Positions 22,501 through 32,193 of a stretch of 33,539 bases of DNA are shown one piece after another (position 1 is the stretch's first letter; each line of letters starts with the position of its first letter). The DNA is taken from the NCBI GenBank assembly GCA_044432725.1, contig JAWXUL010000027.1, forward strand, positions 1 to 33,539, written 5' to 3'. The notes below the pieces were generated by a model. That model saw only the letters and a list, made by a program, of their open reading frames with translations. It had not been told where the DNA came from and did no database searches. A program made the translations under genes and the position numbers. The DNA is from JAWXUK01 sp044432725 (GTDB lineage: Bacteria; Bacillota; Clostridia; Oscillospirales; Oscillospiraceae).

Positions 22501-23705
22501 TCCACTATCTCACCCCACAAGACGTAGATAAGGCAATGAACTCCTACGGAGGGATTCTGGTGGACAGGGAGGTGCAACTTGAAAACGTAGTAGATAAGAG
22601 AAAAGAAATGTCTATGGAACATGATATTGAAAAGGTACAAGGGTTTGCCTTAGTAGACCGTGAAATCGTGGATAATTCGGAAGTCTTTCTAGGTGAGAAT
22701 ACCTTTGGTCACTTTGCCACCTTTGTGCGAGATGTGACAGAAGATGATGTGGGACCGTGGAAACACCCACACTATTATTCTGGTGCAGATTATTCTACTA
22801 ACTCGAAAAATGCTGAAGAAGATTTTAACCAGCGAGTTGAGTTTCGACAACCCATCGAAAAGATGGCTCAAAAACAGCCAGACACAGAGGAAATATCTAG
22901 TCTTAAAGAAGATAAGGCTGCCGTTGTCCCTTATGGCGATGAAGAAAATTTATTTTCAGCCACCTTTACCACACAAGAGCGAGTGGTGATTCAAAGTGCC
23001 ACAGATTTTGCTTATGACAATTTAAGTGAGTTTTCATCAGAAGACAAAAGTCTTATGGCTGATATTCTGGATAAAATTGACATCAATGGGGATTTATCTA
23101 CCTTTGAACCTGATGATTATGTGTTTGTAATCAATGAAGAGTTACAGGAAAACGGTACTATCATCGTAAGTGGTGAAGAATTAGAAATCATATCGGAAGT
23201 GTGTTCCAAAACAGATAGCTACATGGAGGAACTTCCAGACAGCTACCGAGATATATTAAATACCATCATTGATAAAGTGGAAAACCCTGAAATGGATATC
23301 CAGCAAGGAGAACCATCTCGTACAGTAGCCAACACCTACACCATCACAGACAGCGAGGTAGTGGGAGATTTTGAAATTGCTATGGGTGAATCTGAACAAG
23401 GTATGTTTGCCACATGGGAACGCTGCATTTCTGCTGATGAATCCAAAGGTTTTGAAGCCAACTGGAACTTTGGACATTATCACATGGAGGACAAAGAATC
23501 TGCCATCGCAGACTTTCACCAACGTATCGAGGACACCAAACCAGTAAAAGATACGGAATTGGAAAAAAAGGTGGTAAAAAAAGATAAAGAAGAGAAGCCA
23601 CCCAAAGAATCCGTCTTGGAAAGTTTGAAAAAAATCAAAGCAGAAACGGAACAGAAAGAAGTTCCCAAACTACCCACCAAAGAAAAATCAGACCAGAGCC
23701 TTTAG
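19551..23705 (+). CDS. 1384-residue acidic repeat protein of unknown function
   Basis: The protein is large, acidic and apparently soluble, without a signal peptide or clear enzyme motif. Residues about 10-300 and 310-600 are diverged tandem copies: both contain an AY.(L/V)G start, TQAIHEFCEKYNFEG or TEALNKFCENYEFEG, then NRSA, and end in TSDKLMEL or TSEKLAEL. Residues about 686-770 carry a segment ending TLEEALSEYDNR that recalls YodL-like domains. Residues about 1030-1100 and 1260-1330 are another repeated module (FALVDREIVDN..FGHFATF and YTITDSEVVGDF..GMFATW). ICEs of this type often have such multi-domain proteins beside the giant helicase; roles in DNA processing or anti-restriction have been guessed. 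TAGGAG lies 9 bases before the ATG. Confidence 0.7.
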   Translation: MEDMSLNVTAISEKLELEATKSNVAYDLGEHFLQAFEKEGVSYVTLFDHNFQTETQEIYGELQNNELPPLTQAIHEFCEKYNFEGVESVLNRSAPMIDPVLLEYNFMQARETTQACNLIEDDFGDETTPSFAIFRLKDNEINNQISQIDLASLNLLGEIPDKGDYNCIFSDSLEDLMIDYIEVMDERPDVFTAEFETALYENIEYNDEFVWKFNELLDSDVIGLQYEGDTTYFYNDVGGLEVIDFEQQPFKLTLRSDETPSPTMVDLNTLTSDKLMELMGDNENLENILREVAPLLHGADTTMELTNEKQKLQEELLSGSVAYKVGDFYVTATENTDSIDVILYDSNLYRQSGKSYDEVSTITEALNKFCENYEFEGIETLENRSADMLNSELFQEKFQESDLKHDQSVVKISEWYNNPEDSIAFYSLNATEFNEQLQGKDIEAHLEVGGLDRRNYSCVTVENLADTTDKQVLEAAISDLQNGNSEKLATLLHELQVENFETGIATGTVVGLKLDGVTSEYFLGETDVQSVDFDKLPSTFVDKVYEEPNFTLSDLTSEKLAELMTENVVFSSIVEESVAANLINSQLETELPMNEVVEIAYFCNDMWRGIDDTTLEKIQDFIVLAINQGEISPSDLEHLGKNDFLEAYFSDDTSKLAQAMGEITPEQDKQEVKLSVEKDSQLFVEMDSDTVYRDFDIIKTDVISYIEVDLLTNSTQDTFVVADRGEYSEKEVNDNEWVNPMAYSTLEEALSEYDNRIYYAMEMTGVFEEMEQQEKAQEQGESQISEDEVKNPSQSMEKESFLAATSLELSEMMENNDFSTKVSEAIDFKEINTLLDEKLSEPELRFMQELGENMLQEKGNDKGDTFQIVADLLNDPNTNYSIDDVKMLRLEDIAHAINYPQSGKDLEHFVLQAHRLENAVMDNSPEFHAEIQSYFEVPIPTADLEKFSELVTKTNIISSENTESMVFEYLIQEISELYIEMNDLHYLTPQDVDKAMNSYGGILVDREVQLENVVDKRKEMSMEHDIEKVQGFALVDREIVDNSEVFLGENTFGHFATFVRDVTEDDVGPWKHPHYYSGADYSTNSKNAEEDFNQRVEFRQPIEKMAQKQPDTEEISSLKEDKAAVVPYGDEENLFSATFTTQERVVIQSATDFAYDNLSEFSSEDKSLMADILDKIDINGDLSTFEPDDYVFVINEELQENGTIIVSGEELEIISEVCSKTDSYMEELPDSYRDILNTIIDKVENPEMDIQQGEPSRTVANTYTITDSEVVGDFEIAMGESEQGMFATWERCISADESKGFEANWNFGHYHMEDKESAIADFHQRIEDTKPVKDTELEKKVVKKDKEEKPPKESVLESLKKIKAETEQKEVPKLPTKEKSDQSL

Positions 23706-23732
23706 GTTTTATGGAAGTGCAAAGGAGGACAC

Positions 23733-26700
23733 ATGACAGAAAAAGAACAAAAAATTCAAGAAGCACGAAAACTATTCTACGATACCAAAGATAAAGTCAC
23801 AAGAAACCCTGAAAACTGGCAAGAATTTTTGAAAACAGGGAGTAGAACTTATAAATATCCTTTGCGTGACCAAATTATGATACACGCACAAAAACCTGAT
23901 GTGACAGCCTGTGCCAGTTTTGAGGTGTGGTCAAAGACCCTTGACCGTAAAATTTCCAAAGGTTCTAAGGGGATCGCCTTGCTTCATAATGACAAAAATG
24001 ATAATCTCCGTGTCAATTATGTTTATGATATTTCTGACACAGAAACAAGGCAGAACTCAAAAACTGGTTTTTTGTGGGAGATGAAACAGGACTATCAAGG
24101 AGCGATTCAGGACTCTATGACGGCTCATTTTGGGGAAGTAAGTACTAATCATTTTGAATCTATGCTCATGAACTGGAGTGAAAAAGCTGTTGAGGAGCAT
24201 ATTCCTAATATTATCGACAATCTGAAATTCAGTATTGAGGGTAGTCTTTTGGAAGAAATTGACGAGAAAAATCTGGATATGACCATCAAACGTGCTTTGA
24301 CTTCCAGTGTGCAGTTCTCCGTACTCACTCGCTGTGGATTTGACCCTTCGGAGCATTTAGAAAATGAAGATTTTAATGATGTATTTGATTTTAACACAAA
24401 TAACGTCTTTGGGATTCTGGGGCAGGCTATTGCAGACGTGAACTGCGACCTTCTGAATCAGATAGGTGACATCGCTCGCTCCGTGGAAATGGGAGTATAT
24501 AAAAAAAATCTGGAGCAAAAACTCGAAAAAACTCAAAATGACCTTGACAACCAGAAAGATACGGTGTATGATATAGTTGAGGAATTAGAACCTAATATGG
24601 ATATCATTACTGGTAAGGAGGACAAGGTACATGAACGAGATTCAAACAGCGAACTCAACGGAGGAGGAGGACTACATTCCAGAGTGCGAACTGGAACTTC
24701 TGCGTTGGGAAACCGAGGAGGAGGAGAAAGAACCTCTGGGAATGTGGGGCGAGAAACGTCTGGCTTACCTGAAAAACCACAAGCAGCACCTGTATCAAAC
24801 AATGAATTTCAACATGACCCTAATGGAACATCTCTTCGAGATAGACAAGCAAGCAGACGAGATGGAGGACTTGTTGACGGAACAAATGATGAAAGCAGAG
24901 GGAGTGACGGAGGAAGTGAAACGTCAAGACCATCTGCACTGGGCGAGATTGTACAGCAACGTGATGGCGAGAGCGAGAGAAATCGTACTGAACGACCTGA
25001 TTTACGTCTAAATGATACAGAAGTGGAGGAAACTCCTGAGAAATTTCAACAAACGAGCCTATTTGATATATCTAAAACAGGAGCAGAGGAACAAGTTTCT
25101 TCTGCTCCTAATTCTATTTCTACGGAAAAACGTATCATCACCATAGCTGATTTTGAAAAAGTTCTAGCACACGGCACTGGCGAAGTAGGGAGCAAAGAAA
25201 GAATCGCAGAGTTTTTGGGAAATCCTGTCTATTCTAAAGGAGAAAAGGCTGAATTTCTTAAAAATGAATATGGAGTGCAAGACATCAAGGTTGACCAGTA
25301 CCACGTTCGCACCAGAGAACACTATGGCATGGCACTTGAAATTCCAGAGGAAACTAAATCCAAAGCACTCCCTTTTCATCAATTGGCTAATATCATTGAT
25401 AATATGATGGAACGAGGGGAATACCTCAAGGAAGAAGAACGTCCAAAGTCTGAACCTGTTGCTACTGTGGAAAACCCAGAAGAAACTACCCCACAAGTCC
25501 TATTTTTTGAAAATTTTGACGATATGAACCTCGATTATTCCCAATATCAAGATGGTGATTTGATTGGTTATGACATCAACGGAGTGAAATTTGAACTGGG
25601 AGAAATCGACGGTCATTATTTTACTACCACTACCACAGCCATTGCACCAAATGGACAGGTTTTAGGTCATGCCATGTCACAGGAAAACTACGAAAAATTC
25701 AAAGCATGGAAAGAGGAACTGGCACAGGATAAAGCTGTCATGACCCCAGAGGTAGAACATTCGGTAGAAATCCCAGAAAAAGGTCACAACACTATACTTT
25801 GGGAGAAATATCAGGAGTTACAAAGGGAAAATCCTAGCGACTTAGTAATCATTCAAAATGGTGGTTTCTTTGAAGTACAAGGTGAAAAAGTTTCACAACT
25901 ACCCACGGATTTAGAAGTCACACCTCTTTTTCGTGATTGTGATGGTGAACAAGTGGCTATTTATGGTTTTCCACACCATATATTAGAAGATTATCAAGCC
26001 TATCTCAATGAAGTAGGTTTTGACTTGACTGTTGCCACTGTCAGCAGCAATAAAGAATTTTCTGTGGAACGATTTGAAAACACTGCACCTGAATTAACAG
26101 CAGAAGAAGTTCAAACAGAGGTAGCAACGATTGAAAAAAGTCCTGAAACTATCTTTTGGGAGCAATATAAAGAACTGCAAGCAGAAAACCCCAATGACCT
26201 TGTGTTGTACCAGAATAAGGCTTTCTATGAAATCATGGGCGAGAATACGAGAAAACTCCCTGAAGAACTACATGACAAAATCTCCCACCGTGTTTGTGAT
26301 GGGGAGGAAGTCCCAGTCTTTAGTTTCATAGAACATCAGATTTTAGATTATGTAGAGTATTTCAAAGAGGAAGGCTTTTCTATTACCGAGGTGGACGTGA
26401 AAGGGAATGGGGATAAATTCACCCAAAGATTCTCTAGTGGAACTGACCTCAATGAAAAAAATCATGAAAATGATAGAATACAAGAGATTCTAACAATCAA
26501 TGAAGCTGCTTTTAACCCACGTTCCCCTGATAGTAACCCTTTAGAGATTGAATATCTAGCCAGAGAACCAAAGGGAGCAAGTTCTGTCAATACTATTTTT
26601 CAGCAATTTACCAATGAAGAATTGAAAACAGCACTGGAAACCATGGGTGTAGAAATTGAAATACCTGTTGATAAAAATTCTGATTTTCCTTTCAAAACTG

Positions 26701-29700
26701 GAGATATTGTGAGTATTGACGATATTAAATATCAGATTTCAAGGATTTTCGAAGATTCTGTCAGATATAGCAATCCTACGTTAGGGTCATTTCATCTGGA
26801 AGATGATAAGAGTTCCTTTCTTGAAAAAGTACTAGGAAATACTGAAAAATCCCCAGTAGTGCCAGAAAAGGAACTCCCACCTACCCTAGAAAAAGGTTTA
26901 GAGTTTTCCATGGACGGTATGGACTACATCGTGGATTCTGTCAGTGACCTTACTGGGACCGTATATTTACAGGATAAAAATTCTTCTATAAATAGTTTAG
27001 AAATGGCAGATAAGAGTGCGATTTTGGAACATCTACAAGGGGGAAATAATCATGAATCTAAGAATGTAGTAGACTTTCCTTTTCAAGAAGGTGACATCAT
27101 TGACCTTACTGATGAAAGAACTTATATAATTTCAACGATTGACCTCGAAAATAGAGAGATTTATTTAAGTGATCGCTCCGAAGGACATCGCCTACCATTC
27201 CAAAGAATATACAGTTTTGAAGAATTTCAAGAGGAATTGGTTAAACAATCACCAGAACTCCACGAAACACAGGAAGAATATAAATCGGAAGTTCCAATTT
27301 CTGAACGTATTCCAGTAGGCTTAGGAGTGGATATCGACAATGCAAACTTTATCGTGGAATCTGTCAATGAAAAAACTGGTTATGTAATTTTCAATGACCA
27401 AGCAATGATTGACATAGGTATGAATAGTGTACTGAAAACCCAGATTGAGATTCCAAGAGTGTTACAACATCTTGAAATGGTAGAGAGGGAAGAATTAGAA
27501 CAGATATATGACACACCCACTGTACCAGAGCCTGAAATTCCAGATTTTCCATTCCAAAATGGTGACGTGGTAGAACTTGGCAATGATTTGAAATATTCTG
27601 TATTGTCTGTCAGTGAGGACGATATTTTATTACGAAGTCATGCTATGACTATGGGAGATAATACGCTCACACTGGATAAAGAGAAATTTCTGGAACTGGT
27701 GGAGAAGCAGCAAGGCAAAGAAGAACTAGCCAAAACCCTAGTAGAGCCAGTGAAAACCGAAAAATCCACCAGTGAAACACTTTATGAAGCCTTTCAAAAT
27801 TCAGCTGAACCAAACTGGCAAGAGAACGCACAAAAACAACGGAAAATTCAGGGTGCTTTCCACAAGATTTTAGATGATGAAACACAAACTAAGGATTTAT
27901 TTGCACTGGTTCAGGAAATAGAACCAAAAAATCAGTTTGAATTTGATAGAATTTATCATGTAATCGCTGAAAATCAAGGTAAGGAACAAGCTACTGAACA
28001 GCCTTCTGGAGAATTTGCTGTTGGTGATGTGGTGGAACTAGGTGGTACTAAGTATAAAGTTAGACAGGTAGAAGGCGATGAAATCCAACTGAATAACTCT
28101 ATCAGCAGCCCTCCCCTAACTTTTACTAAAGAAGAATTGCAAGAACGATTACAGGAACAAGGGGATTTACAGGCACGGAAAGAGAGAAATCTCCAAGATA
28201 TAGAGAAAATACCTCTTGAAAAGGTCATTGAATCAAAAGCGAATGAACAAGTAGTACCCACCACGGCAGAATCCACCTCTCAATCTGCTCCACGAACTGA
28301 CATCACCGAGGAAAAAGGTGAGAACTTCAAAATCTCAAATACCGAACTGGGACATGGTACTGGGAAAGAGAAGTGCCATCGGAATATCTTAGCAATTCAG
28401 ACATTACATCAGATTGAGAGTGAAAAAAGGACGGCAACCCCAGAAGAACAGGAAATTCTCTCAAACTATGTAGGCTGGGGAGGTCTACAAGAAGCTTTTG
28501 ACGAAAACAAATCTGCGTGGGCAAGTGAGTTTACCACACTCAAAGGCTTATTACCTGAAAAAGATTACGCACAAGCCAAACGAACTGTGTTAGATTCGTT
28601 CTATACGGCACCAGAAATCATAGAATCCATGTATAAAGCACTGGAAAAAATGGGTGTTCCGAAAGATGTACAGATTTTAGAACCCTCCCTTGGTGTGGGA
28701 AATTTCATTGGTATGAAGTCGGAGTATTTCAGTGAAGCAAAGGTCAGTGGTTCAGAATTGGATAGTATTTCTGGTAGAATTGCCAAACAACTATATCCAG
28801 AAGCCGATATTCAGGTGAAAGGCTTTGAAAAAACTGATTTTTATGATGAATCCTTTGATGTTGCTATTGGTAACGTCCCATTTGGCGATTTTCACGTCAA
28901 TGACCCAAAATACAATGACCAAAAGCTACAAGTCCACGATTATTTCTTCGCAAAATCTCTTGACCAAGTAAAAGATGGAGGAATTGTGGCTTTTATCACG
29001 TCCTCTGGTACAATGGACAAGAAAAACTCTACATTTCGTGAAAAGTTATCCAAAAATGCAGACTTACTGGGGGCGATACGTTTACCCAATACAGCTTTCA
29101 AGGAAAATGCAGGAACAGAAGTCACATCGGATATTATCTTCCTACAGAAACGCAGTGAACTACAAGAAGTAATTCCTAACTGGGTAAAAACTGGGGAAAC
29201 TAAAGACGGCATACCCATGAATCAATATTTCATTGATAACCCTGATATGATTATGGGTCACATTGAAATGCAATCGAGCCGTTTCGGTCCTGCTCCTGTG
29301 TGCGTTCCAGATTCCAAAACCACCTTGAAAGAACAATTATCCAGTGCGATCGCAAAACTAAAAAAGCCTGTGATGGAACTCTTAGAGAAAATAGTGGTAA
29401 AAAAGAAATCAGTGGAAGAACAATCCAAAGGTGAACGTATCTTTGGCATGGAACTACCAGAAACGGCAAGGAATTTCAGCTACTTCTTGAAAGATGATAC
29501 CATCTACTTCAAAGATAATGATAAAATTTTTAAGCCAGAAGTAAAAAAGTCCCATGAACCACGAATAAAAAGTATGATTGCCATCGCAGACCAGACAAGG
29601 AAAGTCATTGACTTACAGCTTGAGCAATGCTCCGATGAAGTATTGACTAAGGAGCAAGGAGTTTTGAATAAGCTTCATGACGATTTCCACAATACACATA

Positions 29701-32193
29701 AAGAATTTGCGTGGACTGGGAATAAATCAGCTTTTAAGGAGGATATTTCCTATCCTTTACTTTGCTCCTTGCAAAATTTAGACGATGATAAGAAACTGAT
29801 AAGCAAGGCAGATATTTTCTCAAAAAGAACAGTACGTCAGACCGAAAAAATAACGGCTGTAAATAGTCCAGTAGAAGCACTAGGAGTTTGCATTGGTGAA
29901 AAAGCTAAAGTTGATATTCCATTTATGGAGCAACTTTTACAGGGTAAAATGGATTCTAAGGAAATTATAGCTAGTTTAGAGGGAATTATCTTCAAAAATC
30001 CTTTGTCGGATATGAGTAACCCCTTTGATGGTTGGGAAAATGCTGACGAATACCTATCTGGAAATGTTCGTGATAAGTTAGCAATAGCAGAAAAAATGAT
30101 GAGAATATATCCTGAACTATCAAACAATGTAGAAAAGTTGCAAGAAGTTCAACCCACCAAGCTAAAAGCAACAGAGATTGATGTAAGAATCGGCTCAACA
30201 TGGATTGACCCTAAGTTTTACAAGCAATTTATGTTTGAAACCTTTAACACCCCTGAAAGTTTGAAAAATATTGCGATTGACATTGTTTATGACAAAGTTC
30301 ACAATGAATGGAACGTAAAAGGTAAATCTGTACACCAAAAAGGTGCAATGCTTGAAAAATATGGCACAAAACGTAAAAATCCTTATCAGCTTCTGGAGGA
30401 TTCTTTGAATCTCCGTGACACTAAGGTGAACGACAAAGTGGATGATACTTACGTTTTTAATCCAGTGGAAACGGCAAAAGCACGGAATAAACAAGAAATC
30501 ATCGGTGAAAAGTTCCAAGAATGGCTTTGGAAAGATATGAATAGACATGATGAACTTGTTGAAACGTATAATCAAATCTATAATTCCATTCGACCTAGGG
30601 AATTTGACGGATCGCATATTCAATTTGATGGCATGACTGACCAAGTAGAACTAAAGCAGCACCAAAAAAATGCAGTGGCACGAACATTGTATGGGGAAAA
30701 TACTCTTTTGGCTCACGCAGTTGGGGCAGGCAAGACCTACACAATGATTGCATCGGCAATGGAGGGGAAACGTCTGGGACTTCATAACAAGTCTATGATT
30801 GCTGTTCCGAAACATCTCGTGGTACAAATGGGTGCAGACGTGTCTAAATTATACCCCTCTGCTAAGGTGTTGGTGGCTGGTGAAGATGATTTTACTCCTG
30901 CTAAGAGAGAGGAGTTTTGCTCTCGTGTTGCCACAGGTGATTTTGATGTGGTGGTATTAGGTCATACACAGTTTTCAGCATTACAATTTTCTCCAGAAAT
31001 CGAGGAAAAGATACTTAACAAGCAAATTGAGGAGTTGACAGCTAGTCTTTTAGAATGTAAAGGGAATGACGGAGCAAAATTCACGGTCAAAAAACTGGAA
31101 AGAACTAGAGAAAAGGTGAAAACAAAACTAGAAAAGCTTAAAAATGCAAACACACCTTCGGTGGAAAGTATTTATTTTGATAAAATGGGTGTTGATAAGA
31201 TTTTTATAGATGAAGCACACATTTTCAAAAATCTTCCAGTTCATAGCAAAATGCAAAACGTGGCAGGTGTCGCAAGTGGTGAATCAGCCAGAGCCACAGA
31301 TATGTTAGCAAAGTGCCAGTACATCAGTGAGCAAACTAACGGAAAAGGTGTAGTTTTTGCCACAGGAACACCTGTATCTAACAGTATGTCGGAACTTTTT
31401 GTTATGATGAAGTTTCTACAAGAGAACACATTAAAAAAGATGGGATTGAATCACTTCGATTCATGGGCAAGTTCTTTCGGTGAAAAAGTCACTAGCCTTG
31501 AACTTGCTCCCGAAGGAGAGGGTTTTAGACAAAAAACTCGTTTTGCAAAATTCTTCAATCTCCCAGAACTTGTGAATATATGGAAACTAGCCACTGACAT
31601 TCAGACGGCAGATATGCTCAATCTTCCTGTGCCAAAGGTGATACCCCACATAATCACGTCAGAAGCCAGCGAATTTCAGAAAGAAATGATTCTTGACTTA
31701 GCAGATAGGGCAGAGGTTGTACGAGATAAAAGGGTAGACCCATCAGAAGATAACCTCCTAAAAATAACAGGGGAGGGACGGAAGTTAGCACTAGACCAAC
31801 GGCTTCAAAATCCTGATTTACCTGATGACCCTAACTCTAAAATCAATAAAGTGGTGGAAAATGTTCATCGTATTTATGGGGAAAGCAATGATAAGCTAGG
31901 TACTCAAATGATATTCTGTGACCAGAGTACTCCTAAAGGTGATGGCGAGTTTAATGTCTATGATGATATGCGTGACAAGTTGGTGAAAATGGGGATTCCT
32001 AAAAAGGAAATTGCCTTTATTCATGAGCATGATTCAGACGAAAAAAAGGCGAAACTGTTCAAAAATATCCGTGAGGGTAAAGTCCGAGTCCTCCTTGGTT
32101 CTACGGAGAAGATGGGGAGTGGGACAAATTGCCAGACGAAACTTATAGCACTACATCATGTGGATTGCCCATGGAAACCAAGTAGTATTGAAC
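23733..32193 (+). CDS. Giant ArdC-like / N6-methylase / SF2 helicase protein, 5' exon
   Basis: The 5' exon encodes 2820 residues and ends after one base of the next codon. Residues 1-90 resemble the ArdC/LtrC-type N-terminal domain (YKYPLRDQIMIHAQKPD). Residues 300-430 are a Gly/Arg/Ser-rich linker that also encodes tnpV in another frame. Two tandem MutS-domain-I-like modules lie at about 685-790 and 800-905. Six beta-rich repeats (FPF..GD.V type) lie at about 984-1480. An N6-adenine methylase core follows, with LEPSLGVGNFIG (about 1649) and GNVPFGD (about 1713). The SF2/SNF2 helicase has Walker A AVGAGKT (about 2328), DEAH (about 2494), GTPVSN (about 2546) and MGSGTNCQ (about 2794). The next expected motif, QR.GR (VI), is cut by the intron at 32194. 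AAAGGAGG precedes the ATG. Unspliced RNA would end at 32237. The rest lies outside the window. Confidence 0.92.
24615..24621 (+). promoter_or_regulatory. Internal ribosome binding site for nested tnpV
   Basis: AAGGAGG lies 9 bases before the ATG at 24631, inside the giant gene. In the main frame it only encodes linker residues (GKED), so nothing in the host protein demands it. Confidence 0.7.
24631..25011 (+). CDS. tnpV: TnpV-family protein nested in another frame of the helicase gene
   Basis: This 126-residue protein lies entirely inside the giant gene, in the +1 frame relative to it. It matches the TnpV pattern as I know it: IPECELELL near the start, then LGMWG..RL.YLK.HK, a helical IDKQADEMEDLL, the EGVTEEVKRQD segment, and RAREIVLNDLIYV at the end. 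TnpV proteins are small proteins of transposons and ICEs (named from Tn4451-type elements) with no settled function. An AAGGAGG site fits its ATG. The main frame across this stretch (residues about 300-426) is low-complexity, rich in Gly, Arg, Ser and Glu, as expected if the tnpV frame is the one under selection. Confidence 0.82.
   Translation: MNEIQTANSTEEEDYIPECELELLRWETEEEEKEPLGMWGEKRLAYLKNHKQHLYQTMNFNMTLMEHLFEIDKQADEMEDLLTEQMMKAEGVTEEVKRQDHLHWARLYSNVMARAREIVLNDLIYV

Noticed and set aside
30195..30644. Antisense ORF of 149 codons inside the helicase gene
   Set aside because: It lies opposite conserved coding sequence, has no ribosome binding site support and matches no family that I recognise.
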